Shown piece by piece: positions 35,120 to 45,933 of a stretch of DNA of 64,000 nucleotides (within the stretch, counting starts at the first letter, position 1; the number at the start of each line of letters is the position of its first letter). Location of the stretch: the NCBI GenBank assembly GCA_024516155.1, contig JAJJXM010000017.1, positions 310,001 to 374,000 of the forward strand. Reading direction: 5' to 3'. Under the pieces are notes generated by a model that saw nothing but the letters and a program-made list of their open reading frames with translations, searched no databases and had not been told where the DNA came from. Both the position numbers and the translations under genes were made by a program. This stretch comes from Pyronema omphalodes. Taxonomy: Eukaryota > Ascomycota > Pezizomycetes > Pezizales > Pyronemataceae.

Positions 35120-35138
35120 CCCCCCCCCCCCCCCCCCC
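35120..35138. repeat. Poly-C tract (19 C)
   Basis: A run of 19 C residues in the likely leader or promoter region of the PPZ gene, shortly followed by a further run of seven C residues. Confidence 0.95.
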
Positions 35139-35951
35139 TTCCCCCCCAAATGTTCCATGCCAGTCTGGCTGCCTATTCTCGCCAAATTGGTGTGGCAAGA
35201 TTGAAACGATCTCTGTCCGTCGTCTCTTGCTCCTTACTGTGCGCGTTGCCTATGTTCCACTTCTGACATCTGCTTGTCCCGTTGCAGATAACTCTCCTCT
35301 TGGTCTCTCGGTCATAGCTCGCCTGGGGCACAGAAAAAAAGCGATCCCGACGTCGACCACCACCCTCGCACGCATCCCTCCGCTCTCGCAGCCCTGCTCA
35401 GCACTACTAGCACTCACCTCCCGACTTCTGTCTCGTGTCACTTTTCAACACCAGAGCGACGGCCACGACCTTCGCTGAACGCGGCCGAACCTGCAATCCA
35501 TTTGCCGCTAACGCCACGCAATATCTACAAGAACTCCTCTATCAGCAGTTGTCACGGTGTGGCTATCAAAACGTCGCCCGTTCTCGAGAGCCAGTTCCTC
35601 CTTTTCCTTAATTCGCTCTTTGAACCTCCATAACAAACTACCGTCCACTTCCAACTACCTCCGCTTCACAGTCTTCCGCGTCCACTACCCACGACTATCA
35701 CTATCTGTGCCTGGACTCTAGTCCTCAAGCTCACCGTTACCCCTGTCAAAACGCTAGCTCGGCGGCCTACTCCCAGAAATTGGATCCTTGGCCCAACCAG
35801 AGCTTGCATCAGGGTTTGTTCATCCGGCTCATCAATCTACCGTTCATCGTCGCCTTCGTGCTTGCCAGCCTACCTTATTCGCAAGCAAGTTGACATACAC
35901 CTACGCAATCGATCGACGGCCGCATATAAACATCTCACCACAACAACGAGC

Positions 35952-37732
35952 ATGGGCCAGCAGCCATCGAAGAGGTCTGGCGAGAGTGTGTCAGCTCGAG
36001 GTTCGATAGGTGATGGATCAAGCACCTTACCAATCATAAAGTCGGATACACAAGGGTCGACGCGATCCATCAGGGGATCTATTCGCAACAAGATAAAAGA
36101 TAGAAGAGAGAAGAACAGTCAGGATGATGAGAGCCCATCGGCATCAGCTGCTGCATTTTTAGCAGGCGCCGATAGTAAGAAGTCGATTGACGATACAGCT
36201 GAATCACAGTCCTCGGGACATTTACGAAAAAACTCCAACCCTGTACCTCCTATAAACACCAGCGCGGGTAGGCCATCCGTATCGGAATCATCGACTGCTG
36301 CAGGAACACCATTCGACTCCGAAACCTCCCTTGCGGTACCTCCATCTCCAATTCACAGTAGCTCGATCGGAAAGGGCCATCATGCGTTGGATAATGGAAA
36401 CAGTCGAGAAGTAGACCACGTCTCGGATGCACCACCTGGCGCAAACGCGGTACACCCTCCGAGTACTCAACAACCCAAGGAATCTATTCTTATCAAGCGG
36501 CCGAATGCGCCTAATCCTATTGCCAATGTTGCACCAGCCACAGACGCTAATGGAGCTCCTACTATCGAGTCTATGGGAATGTCCGCCCTTAAGACTATTG
36601 ACTTGGATGACATGATTGCGCGGTTGCTTGATGCGGGATATGCTGCAAAGGTTACCAAAGCTGTCTGTCTCAAGAATGCTGAAATTACTGCGATCTGCAT
36701 GGCGGCACGTGAAGTTTTCTTATCTCAGCCAGCGCTGATTGAGCTCAGTGCTCCCGTTAAGATCGTGGGTGATGTGCACGGTCAATATGGAGATCTTATT
36801 CGCATGTTCGACATGTGTGGATTCCCGCCAAACTCCAACTACCTCTTCTTGGGAGATTATGTAGATCGGGGTAAGCAAAGTTTGGAGACTATACTTTTAA
36901 TGTTGTGTTACAAAATTAAGTTCCCGGAGAATTTCTTTTTGCTTCGTGGTAACCATGAATGTGCCAACGTTACTAGAGGTATGTATTAAAGTTTCACCCG
37001 AGTTAAAGTCTAGCTGACATGTGACTAGTCTATGGATTTTACGATGAGTGCAAGAGAAGATGCAACATTAAGATCTGGAAGACCTTCATCGACACCTTCA
37101 ACACTCTACCTATCGCTGCTATCGTCGCCGGAAAGATTTTCTGCGTTCACGGAGGATTATCACCCAGTCTTCAGCACATGGACGATATTCGCAACATTGC
37201 AAGACCCACCGATGTACCCGACTACGGATTGCTCAACGACTTGCTTTGGTCTGATCCTGCAGACATGAACAACGATTGGGAGGAGAATGAGAGAGGTGTA
37301 TCATACTGTTTTGGAAAGAAGGTTATTGTGGACTTTCTTGCAAAGCATGACTTTGACTTGGTCTGCCGTGCGCACATGGTTGTTGAGGATGGATATGAGT
37401 TTTTCAACGAAAGAACACTGGTTACGGTCTTTTCGGCACCTAACGTATGGTTTCCCCACCTGTTTCGTCCAAATTTCGGCCACTAACATTGATTTAGTAC
37501 TGCGGAGAGTTTGACAACTGGGGAGCTGTTATGAGTGTTTCGGGAGAGCTACTATGTAGTTTCGAGTTGCTCAAACCCTTAGATTCAACAGCATTGAAGC
37601 AGCAGATGAAGAAGAGCCGCAACAGGAGGTCCACGATGATGCACCAGAGTCCAGTAAGTACAAGTGATATGTCGATCGAGAAGTTTGCTAACCCATTTTT
37701 AGCCTGCAATTATGGCCGCTCAGAGTTACTAA
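35952..37732 (+). CDS. PPZ1: PPZ-type serine/threonine protein phosphatase
   Basis: Proposed exons are 35952-36978, 37029-37444, 37498-37653 and 37703-37732, giving 542 residues. The start is chosen at MGQQPSK because it gives a Gly2 myristoylation-like N-terminus, as in PPZ proteins; the frame is also open upstream. Residues 1-~210 are Ser/Thr-rich and disordered. The catalytic domain follows from about residue 214, with GDVHGQ, GDYVDRG, RGNHE, HGGLSP and [14 protein letters not shown]. The Met in the last motif, where PP1 has Gln, points to the PPZ branch. Introns are 50, 53 and 49 bases with GTATGT, GTATGG and GTAAGT donors. The last exon adds only PAIMAAQSY. Known PPZ enzymes are fungal-specific regulators of monovalent-cation homeostasis and cell-wall integrity. 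Confidence 0.93.
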
Positions 37733-39015
37733 GCGCCTTTCATATTCAAATTTATGCATCTATCACCGCCAAATATTTTTGAGCTTGCGTTATACCCCTC
37801 AACATAACACGATTATGGCACTACAAGGTCCCATTTTCAGGATTTTTTTTTCACTTGGATTTTTTTGTTACCTGCTTTTGTTCTACTAGGGCGTCCATTG
37901 GCGTGCATCTTGAACGTTGCATTTTTTAGTTTCGCGGTAGGCTGACCGCATATTTTTGTTTTTTTATTGTTGACTTCGGCCTTGTTTCATTACATCACTC
38001 TCCTTTCATACCACTTTTTGCGATGTTTGTTTTTTTTTATTGACGGTTTGATGTTGTATGACTTGAATGCGAAGTGCATGGGGGAGTTTTTTCTTCATGG
38101 AGATTGTGGATGTGTAACTGTATTTGGTGTTTTTTTTTTTTTTTTTTTTCTCCATTCTTGCGCTTTTTCTGTCTTTTTTTTCTCAAGTAAGATGATATCT
38201 TGTATGCAGCCTTTGGGAAAGGATATTTAAAAAAAATTCCCCTGCTTATGTTTGTTGTTTTCTTTTTTCTTTTTTTTTTTCGACCTCATTTCGAACTACT
38301 GTTCCTACTACTACTACTTACTACTACTACTACTACTATCTTATCTAGAATTGCACGGATTGTGCTCAGAAAGTAGCGAAAAAAAAAAAAGAAAAAAGAA
38401 ATGGCTTTTTTTTTCTCTTTCTTTCTTTCTATTTTTGTCGGGAACGTGAATTGTGTGATTTCGTGATTCTGTGATGTGATTTTTTTATTTACTTGCATGC
38501 ATGTATGTATGTATGCATGTATGCAGGTTTGAGTCATACATATTATAGTTGTAGCCTTCTCTAGCCTGAAAAACGTGCGGGAGGTAATTTTATCGGAATC
38601 TCGGCAAAAAATATGCGGGGAGAGGTAGATATGCAACCTATGAAATAGATGTCACTGATGTCACTGATACCGATGCAACCGATACCGATGCAGCCGATAC
38701 CGATGCAACCGATGCTATAGATGCTATAGATGCTATACATCCCGCGGAACTTCCGCGGAAATTGTTCTGTGGGATATGAGCATGTGAGGATGTATGCTGG
38801 GAAGAGTTGGGAAAAGCGGGTTCATTATGGATCACTCGTATTGGTGTTGGTATGGATGGTTTTTTTTATGCACGTGCGCGGAAATGGTTTGGGGATTTGG
38901 TATGGGGGGTTTGGGGATCTAGGGATTTGGTATGGGCTGGATGTGGGCTGGATGTGGGTTTGATGATTACATAAGTGACTATGATGACTATAACTATGAT
39001 GACTATGAGGACTAT

Positions 39016-39105
39016 GGCGAATATGGCGAATATGGCGAATATGGCGAATATGGCGAATATGGCGAATATGGCGAATATGGCGAATATGGCGAATATGGCG
39101 AATAT
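39016..39105. repeat. Minisatellite, 10 copies of a 9-bp unit
   Basis: Ten perfect copies of GGCGAATAT. The period of nine gives open frames (Glu-Tyr-Gly or Met-Ala-Asn) that are not genes. Confidence 0.95.
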
Positions 39106-39274
39106 GATTCACTGCAATACCTCAGCTCCCAAATACCTCAGCATAATAACCCACCTCAATAACCCAGCACCTCAGCACCTCAGCCCAGCACCTCAGCATA
39201 ATACCGCAGCACCTCAGCACCTCAGCCCATTACCTCAATACCTCACCTCAATACCTCACCCCAGTAACCCACCC

Positions 39275-40425
39275 CAATAACACAATAACACAATAACCAA
39301 ATAACCAAATAATAAAATAACCAAATAACCAAATAACCAAATAACCAAATAACCAAATAAAACAATAATACAATAACACAATAACAAAATAACCAAATAA
39401 CCAAATAACCAAATAACAAAATAATAAAATAATAAAATAATAAAATAATAAAATAATAAAATAATAAAATAATAAAATAATAAAATAATAAAATAATAAA
39501 ATAATAAAATAATAAAATAATAAAATAATAAAATAATAAAATGATTAAATGATTAAATGATTAAATGATTAAATGATTAAATGATTAAATGATTAAATGA
39601 TTAAATGATTAAATGATTAAATGATTAAATGATTAGGCCGTTTCACGCTTCAGTTATGGATTGTTTAACGATTGGATTAAGCTTAATCACTAATTCAATA
39701 GGCGATCTAGGCGCGGCATTTATCGTCTTAAAAGCCTTTTTGCAAAAGGAGCTCCGGAGCTCCTTATGGCATTTTAAGATAATCTCGGACTATCTATTAC
39801 GGCTCATTTAACACTACACGGAGCACTAAGCACGATACGGGTTAGCATCGCTCTTCCACTGTCTCTCATAGCGAAAAGAATAAAAATATGAAAATTCAAA
39901 AAGATTATAAAAAGAAGTATAAAATACAAAAGTTGGCCTCTATGCATGCCCAGCTATGATTACGAAACATTTTTTTGCTGTAATATTCGTCAAAAAGTTG
40001 TTCTGTGGGTTTTTTTTGCGCGCGTGGCATCGCCAAGTGTGTGGTGAAAATTTTTTTCCTGGGTCGTGGTGCGAGGGGACGCGATGTTGCGGCCTAAGAA
40101 AAACAGCGAGAATGCGATTTCTTTCAATTAAGATTCCGGGGGGGTTTCACGCTGACATTGTTTATGGCGACAGATTTTTCTTAAAAAGTTTCCCGAAGCG
40201 CGCTATAATGGGCCCCGATAAACGTAGCGTGAAACGCCCTATTAAATGATTAAATGATTAAATGATTAAATGATTAAATGATTAAATGATTAAATGATTG
40301 AATGATTAAATGATTAAATGATTAAATGATTAAATGATTAAATGATTAAATGATTAAATGATTAAATGATTAAATGATTAAATGATTAAATGATTAAACA
40401 ATAAAATAATAAAATGATAAAATAA
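39275..40425. repeat. 8-bp-period array in successive variant blocks, split by an insertion
   Basis: Three homogenised blocks follow each other with the same 8-base period: ATAACCAA (about 39275-39420), ATAATAAA (about 39420-39540) and ATGATTAA (39541-39633 and 40242-40397). The array ends in mixed units at about 40425. The third block resumes in identical form after a 608-base insertion. The stepwise single- and double-base unit changes suggest successive amplification of a drifting unit. Confidence 0.9.
39634..40241. mobile_element. 608-bp non-autonomous terminal-inverted-repeat (MITE-like) element
   Basis: The left end reads TAGGCCGTTTCACGCT and the right end, reverse-complemented, TAGGGCGTTTCACGCT: 15 of 16 bases match. 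Flanks are TTAAATGAT on both sides (39625-39633 and 40242-40250), consistent with a 9-bp target duplication, though the host array has an 8-bp period so a 1-bp duplication fits equally well. An internal copy of GTTTCACGCT lies at 40144-40153. A 20-bp perfect palindrome at 39746-39765 lies in a larger imperfect hairpin (about 39726-39780). No transposase ORF is present. A 9-bp duplication would suggest a Mutator-like origin. Confidence 0.8.
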
Positions 40426-40670
40426 TTCAATACCTCAGCACCTCATCACCACAGCACCATAGCACCCACCCCAACACCCCGCCATACCCCAACCACGAAA
40501 TTGACAACCATACCAACCATACGAACTATACGAACCAAATATCTCCACCCTACGCCCTATACCCTAGCATATACAGCATATACAGCATATCCCCATCCCC
40601 ATCCCCATCCCCATCCCCATACTCCAGGGTCTAACCATAATGTATCTATCATATAAATCCATACTGCTGT

Positions 40671-40800
40671 GCATAATCCTGCATAATCCTGCATAATCCT
40701 GCATAATCCTGCATAATCCTGCATAATCCTGCATAATCCTGCATAATCCTGCATAATCCTGCATAATCCTGCATAATCCTGCATAATCTTGCATAATCTT
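40671..40800. repeat. Minisatellite, 13 copies of a 10-bp unit
   Basis: Thirteen copies of GCATAATCCT, the last two with one base change (CTT). It begins and ends sharply. Confidence 0.95.
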
Positions 40801-41219
40801 GCGCGGTCTGTGGATTCTGTGGATTCTGGGAAAGTGGAAGCTGGAAAGCTGGAAAGCTGGAAAGCTGGAAGTCTATAAAATCCGCAAACTGTGAAACTGT
40901 GAAATCTGTGAAGTAGATGAAAAATTGAATGAAGTCTGTGAAGTCTGTGAAGTCTGTGAAAATCGAAGTCTGCAAGTCTGAAGTCTATAAATTCCGACTA
41001 CCATGGATAATCCAGTGAAAGTCGCAGAAGCCGCAGAAGCCGCAGAAGTTGCGAAAGCTACGAAAACTTCGAAAACTTCGAATACACAAAACCTACGAAA
41101 TCTTAAAGCGCACGAAATCTTAAAGCCCAGAAGCTTGGAGTTTACATAGTACATACAAAGTCTACATATGTAGTCTAACTATGATACATAGTAATCTATG
41201 TAGCCTATTAGCGCAAGCT

Positions 41220-41650
41220 TTCACAGTGAAAGCTGTGAAAGCTCCAAGCTATGAAAGCTCCAAGTTGCGAAAGCTTCAAGCTATGAAAGCTCCAAGCTGT
41301 GAAAGCTCCAAGTTGCGAAGATCGAAAGCTGAGAAATATGAGAAATATGAGTATAGTGGATAATATACCGATAGCTCGAAGGCTGGAAGGCTAGAAGGCT
41401 AGAAGGTTTGAGGTCTGTGAAATTTGCGAAAGTTGCGAAAGTTTATGGAATCTGTGAAAGCTGTAAGCTGTAAAAAGCCCCGAAGCCTTGAAGCCCCGAA
41501 GCCTTGAAGTCCCGAAGCCCGGAAGTTCGCGAAGCCTTGAAGCCCCGAAGCCTTGAAGCCTTGAAGCTCGGAAGCCCCGAAGCCTTGAAGCCTTGAAGCT
41601 CGGAATTTCGCGAAGTCTACAAATTCTCCGAAAACTTGGAGTTCGAACGC
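41220..41650. repeat. Degenerate AAGCT/GAAGCC short-repeat region
   Basis: The left half is built from GTGAAAGCTCCAAGC-like words, the right half from GAAGCCTTGAAGCCCCGAAG-like words, without strict periodicity. ORFs across it are low-complexity and not credible genes. Confidence 0.7.
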
Positions 41651-43163
41651 TCAAACAGTTTAAACTTTAAACCATCTGAGTGGTTACTGGCGATCATTTT
41701 GGTTTGGTTGTTTGGTTTATGTGGCTATGGATGGAAGACTAAGGAAATGTAGGTTCCTCCAATACATACTGCTCGCCTGCTGTTTTATGGGGTGCGTGGG
41801 GTGTGTGAGGTGCGTGATCAATATGACTGCTATCGTAAGAGGGATTTTTGTGTTTGTGTAGTGTGTGGGTTGGCGAGTGCGCTTTCATGATGATGAAGAT
41901 TACACAGTGACACAGCATAGCACGGGGTTGGAAGTCAGGCTGAGAAGGCAAGGCTAGGAAAGCAAGGCTACACAGGCTGCACAGGCTACACAAGGCCGCA
42001 TGTAGCCCAGCCTCGCCAACCTCTCCAGCCTCGCAAACCCAGCCCAGCCCATCAGGCTACGCTACCCATGTAATGAAGATCACCATCCACCGCCGCACCA
42101 GTCAGGGCCGGCGCCACGAAAAACCCACCACCACCACCACCACCACAAGCTTCGTCATAACCTACTAGCTTGTGTCACATGCAAATTTTTTGTGCAAATC
42201 CTCGCTTGTACGTAATTTCTGTTGAACTTTTGAATAGCCTCAGCCACGGTATGTACATATGGACGGATGCGCTCGTGTGCCCTGGGGTGCCCTGGGTGCT
42301 CCGGACGGAGGAAAAATTTCTGCAGATGTTGTCATGTGCGTGGGCTTTTTTTTGTTTGGAGTCAGGGGAATATGATATGGTGCATCGGGTGCATTCAATA
42401 TCGTTGCGATGTTCGATGCGTGGGTGTAGGGTGTAAAATGTGGATTCGAAAAAGAGAAGATGATGAAAAAAACAAGCCGGATCCCGGATGAGCTACATAC
42501 ATACGTTACCGTGACGAAATTATTTGTTCCTGACGACACGGACGGATCTTGTATGCTTATGAAATTACATGACTGTTATGACCGTCACGACACACAAGAT
42601 TCAAGGTCCCTGTCACCGCGTTGTCGTTATATCATAACTCCTGCTCAGGTTTGAGACGGATTTCTCAGGTTTCTTGGGTTTCTCAGGCTTCTCAGGTTTC
42701 TCAGGCTTCTCAGGTTTCTACGGTTTCCCAAAAGGCAAAAGGCCAACCTCCTACCTTCAACCCGACCACCCCCCTCCCTTCCTTCCCCCCGTCTCTTACC
42801 CCCGTCTCTTCCCGGTCCCTACTGCCTGCACTGCACTCTTCTTCGGGTCTTCTTTCAGGGCTTCCTCAGGGCTCCCAGCTGATCCGGACACATCGCTTTT
42901 TATTTTCTTAACTTCTTACACGCGACTCCCCACAAAAACCCGAAGGGTACCACGCACAAAGTATATCCTCTAGCGAACACGAACAAACCTGACTACCACC
43001 ACCACTATACCTACGAAAAGTCTGAATATCGTCTCGAACATCTTCAACACACGTTTCTCTCGCGAATACCACTACCACTACTGGGAACCAAAACTCCTAC
43101 CAACTCAAGCTTTACAAAAACTAAAACTCCTTGGTTCACTCCTCTTCGTCTACAAACCTCGCC

Positions 43164-44155
43164 ATGTCGTCAACCCCAGATTCAACCCTCTCCGCCTCCT
43201 CCTCCCAAATCTCCCTCCCAGACCACCTCGACTCAGATAACTCCTCCCCTCCGTCGACCTCTACCTCCGCCTCCTCTTCTCCACGATCACGATCCCCCGT
43301 AACAACAAAAAACGGGTTCCTAGCCCCTCCCGCCGGTGTTCGCACCACCCTATCTCGGTCTCCCTCACCACTAGGCCTAATACCCGTCCACCGAACATTT
43401 TCCAAGTTTGTACGTCACACCCCTTCTCTGGGTATCCGGCATTAAAGAAAGCCTACTAACCCGCTGGAACACAGGTCCACAAACATGAAATCCCTCGCAA
43501 AGCTCTCCACGTCTCAATCGGGTTTCTAGCCATCTACCTCTACCGCACCGAAGTGCACCCCAACACCCTAATCGCGCCTTTAACCACCGCTTTAATCCCC
43601 ATTGTCTCCGCCGACATCCTGCGTCTCCGTAGCGAATCCTTCAACCAGGTCTATATTAAGGTTCTTGGCGCGCTGATGCGGGAAAGTGAAGTAAAAGGCT
43701 GGAACGGGGTGATATGGTATCTTGTAGGAACAGTAGCTGTGATGGTTATGTTTCCCAAGGATGTGGCGACGTTATCGATCGCCTTGTTGTCGTGGTGTGA
43801 TACGGCGGCTAGTACGTTTGGTCGCCTGTGGGGAAGACATACCATGCAGATTAGGAAGGGGAAGAGTTTGGCGGGTTCGTTGGCGGCGGCGGCGGTGGGG
43901 GCTATGGCCGCGGGATTTTGGTGGGGTTGGGTTATTCATGGGGTTTCCCAGGATGGCGGCGTTATGTGGAGGGGTCGATTGGGAATTGCGGGAATGGAAA
44001 TTACGGGGGGTCTGGCGTTGACGGTTATGTCCTTGGTAACAGGACTGGTGGCGAGTGCGAGTGAGATGCTGGATTTGTGGGGCTTGGATGATAATGTTAT
44101 TATCCCGGTGGTATCGGGAGCGGGGATTTGGGGACTGTTGAAGGTTTTTGGGTAG
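43164..44155 (+). CDS. DGK1: CTP-dependent diacylglycerol kinase (DGK1-like) membrane protein
   Basis: Exons are 43164-43409 and 43475-44155, giving 308 residues. The intron of 65 bases has GTACGT, CTACTAACC and ACAG. The first ATG of the frame (MSSTPDS) is used. Residues 1-~80 are Ser/Pro-rich and cytosolic in type. After the junction comes KHEIPRKALHVSIGFLAIYLY, the hallmark N-terminal motif of the Dgk1/HSD1 family, then several hydrophobic helices including RKGKSLAGSLAAAAVGAMAAG and a Gly-rich C-terminus. The yeast enzyme uses CTP to phosphorylate diacylglycerol to phosphatidate at the nuclear/ER membrane, opposing the lipin Pah1. A dolichol kinase (SEC59) or other CTP-transferase relative is less likely given the short length. 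The leader from about 42.7 kb is pyrimidine-rich. Confidence 0.85.
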
Positions 44156-44191
44156 ATTTGAGAAAAGAGAGGATCGTGTTTGGTTGGGGAA

Positions 44192-44209
44192 GGGGGGGGG
44201 GGGGGGGGG
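44192..44209. repeat. Poly-G tract (18 G)
   Basis: A run of 18 G residues about 35 bases after the DGK1 stop codon, within the expected 3' UTR. Confidence 0.95.
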
Positions 44210-44685
44210 CGGGGGTTGTTTTTATGCTTCGGATTCGGATTCGGCTTCTTTTCTTAGGTTTCGGTCTTTGTTGTTTTTGTTTTTTTTTTTCTTTTTTTTT
44301 TTGGTGAGAAAGATCATGACGATGTTGATGTTGATGACGTCGTTGTGTTGTGTTGTGTTGCGGACGGAGTTTAGGTGTATGCTTGATATTTCCTTTTTTT
44401 GCGCATAATTATACTTTTACCATAAAGATCGGGATGGGATTGCTGCTAGATACTTATACTTACTTACTTACATACATACTTATCTATCCTATCTATACAT
44501 AGACCTGGAAATTTGGGCTTTGATTTTTCTTTGATTTCTTTGGTTTGGGTTGATTTGATTTTGATTTTGATTTGGTTTGATGTGATTTTGATTTTGATTT
44601 CGTGGCTGCAGATTTCGTGGCTGTAGATTTTTGTGTTTAGGTTTGTGTTTAGGTTTATGTCTGTGTTTATGTTTGGGTTTGGGTT

Positions 44686-44767
44686 TATGGCTATGTTTAT
44701 GGCTATGTTTATGGCTATGTTTATGGCTATGTTTATGGCTATGTTTATGGCTATGTTTATGGCTATG
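44686..44767. repeat. Minisatellite, ~7 copies of a 12-bp unit
   Basis: Near-perfect copies of TTTATGGCTATG, preceded by related GTTTAGGTTTATG words. Confidence 0.95.
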
Positions 44768-44964
44768 GATACATACTTTGGCTGTTATTGTACTACTAAC
44801 TAACTACTAACTATTATTTGGATTGACTTATCATAATGGAATACCCGATAATGGAATACCCGATAATGAAGGAATGGAACATGGATACTATTCAATGGAA
44901 ATGCAAATGGAGATTCTATATTACTTACTTTTGATACCTTTTACCTGCACCTACGCCTTTAACT

Positions 44965-44965
44965 C

Positions 44966-45017
<52 letters not shown>

Positions 45018-45019
45018 TC
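44965..45019. repeat. (CTTT)n microsatellite
   Basis: About 13 copies of CTTT, followed by CCCCC and, 23 bases later, a 12-G run. Confidence 0.95.
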
Positions 45020-45875
45020 CCCCTTTGGAAATTTCGAAGAGAGGGGGGGGGGGGTCTTGATGGATATTAAACACATAGCAGGAATCTATATACATAGATA
45101 CTTCTTTTCACCGCGGCAAAAGAATATTTGGCTATCTGGTTCTTTATTTTTTTTTGATTAACTTGCTTGCTGGGCTTGATGGGGTTGATGGGGTTGCTTG
45201 TGATCCTTCACCAAATAGATTGTTTTTTTGATGGGGTTTGATCACCTGGATGTGTCATTGGATATTGGTCATGGATGGGTCATTGGATATTCTGGATATT
45301 GGTATTGGATGGGTCATTGGATATTCTGGATATTGGTATTGGATGGGTCATTGGATATTCTGGATAATTTAGATGGATAATTTAGATGGATATTGGTTTT
45401 GGATAATCCGGATATTGGATATTAGATATTAGATAGATACTTTACATATTGCATAATTTACATATTGGATAATTTACATATTGGATTAGGGTAAGGCAGC
45501 TAGGGCTTGCTCGTGGCTATTGATATGGATATGGATGGATATGGATATGGATATGGATACCCCGCATCCACAACAGGAGGGGTAATTTAGCGCTGGGCTG
45601 GCTTGGTGGGCTGGGCTGGTGGGCTGGTTTGGTGGGTTTGGTTTGGCTCGGGTTGGCTGGGGTTTGGTGCTTGGTGCTTGGTGCTTGGTGCTGGGTGTGT
45701 AGGGTGCTGGGTGTACGCCGTTTTAGGGATGTTACTGTATCTATCTATCTATGTATCTATGTACCCTTTGCCTTGCGTTCCTGAGCCGTGGGTCGTGGTT
45801 GTAGTTGCAGTTGCAGTTGCAGTTGCGGAATGGGGTAGTGATGTAATTTTATGGAAGGGGTGGTATCGGTAATAT

Positions 45876-45933
45876 TTGCTGGATTTGCTGGATTTGCTGG
45901 ATTTGCTGGATTTGCTGGATTTGCTGGATTTGC
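45876..45933. repeat. Minisatellite, ~6.5 copies of a 9-bp unit
   Basis: Perfect copies of TTTGCTGGA. Confidence 0.95.

Larger units (their letters stand above)
27051..35951. other. Gene-free, microsatellite-rich interval of ~8.9 kb
   Basis: No ORF here resembles a protein; those present are short and made of repeats. The left part is the NAA38 upstream region. From about 28.4 to 34.6 kb there are many short tandem repeats (ATCGATGA, AAACTTAGA, AGCTT, ATAGGA, TATG, ATAC, TACT units) and poly-G or poly-C tracts. From about 34.0 kb the + strand is pyrimidine-rich, as in long leaders and promoters of fungal genes, and runs into the PPZ start. A leader intron is possible but I cannot place one. 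Confidence 0.6.
37733..43163. other. Gene-free repeat-rich interval between PPZ and DGK1
   Basis: About 5.4 kb without a supportable gene. The first ~500 bases downstream of PPZ are T-rich with several T-runs (for example about 38132-38150), likely 3' UTR and terminator. Then come a CTA microsatellite (about 38304-38340), a GATACCGATGCAACC-type repeat (38650-38725), minisatellites, the 8-bp array with an inserted element, and degenerate GAAGCCTTGAAG-type sequence at 41220-41650. From about 42.6 kb the + strand is pyrimidine-rich and forms the likely leader of the DGK1 gene. Confidence 0.6.

Noticed and set aside
38745..38765. Inverted repeat CCGCGGAA/TTCCGCGG
   Set aside because: Short (8-bp arms), no flanking terminator-like T-run and no neighbouring gene to regulate.
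39016..40800. Possible CRISPR array from regularly repeated short units
   Set aside because: Units are directly adjacent with no unique spacers, and the organism is a eukaryote; these are minisatellites.
40557..40975. ORFs encoding repeated QDYAGLCRIM
   Set aside because: Translation of the 10-bp minisatellite in three frames, without start context or introns.
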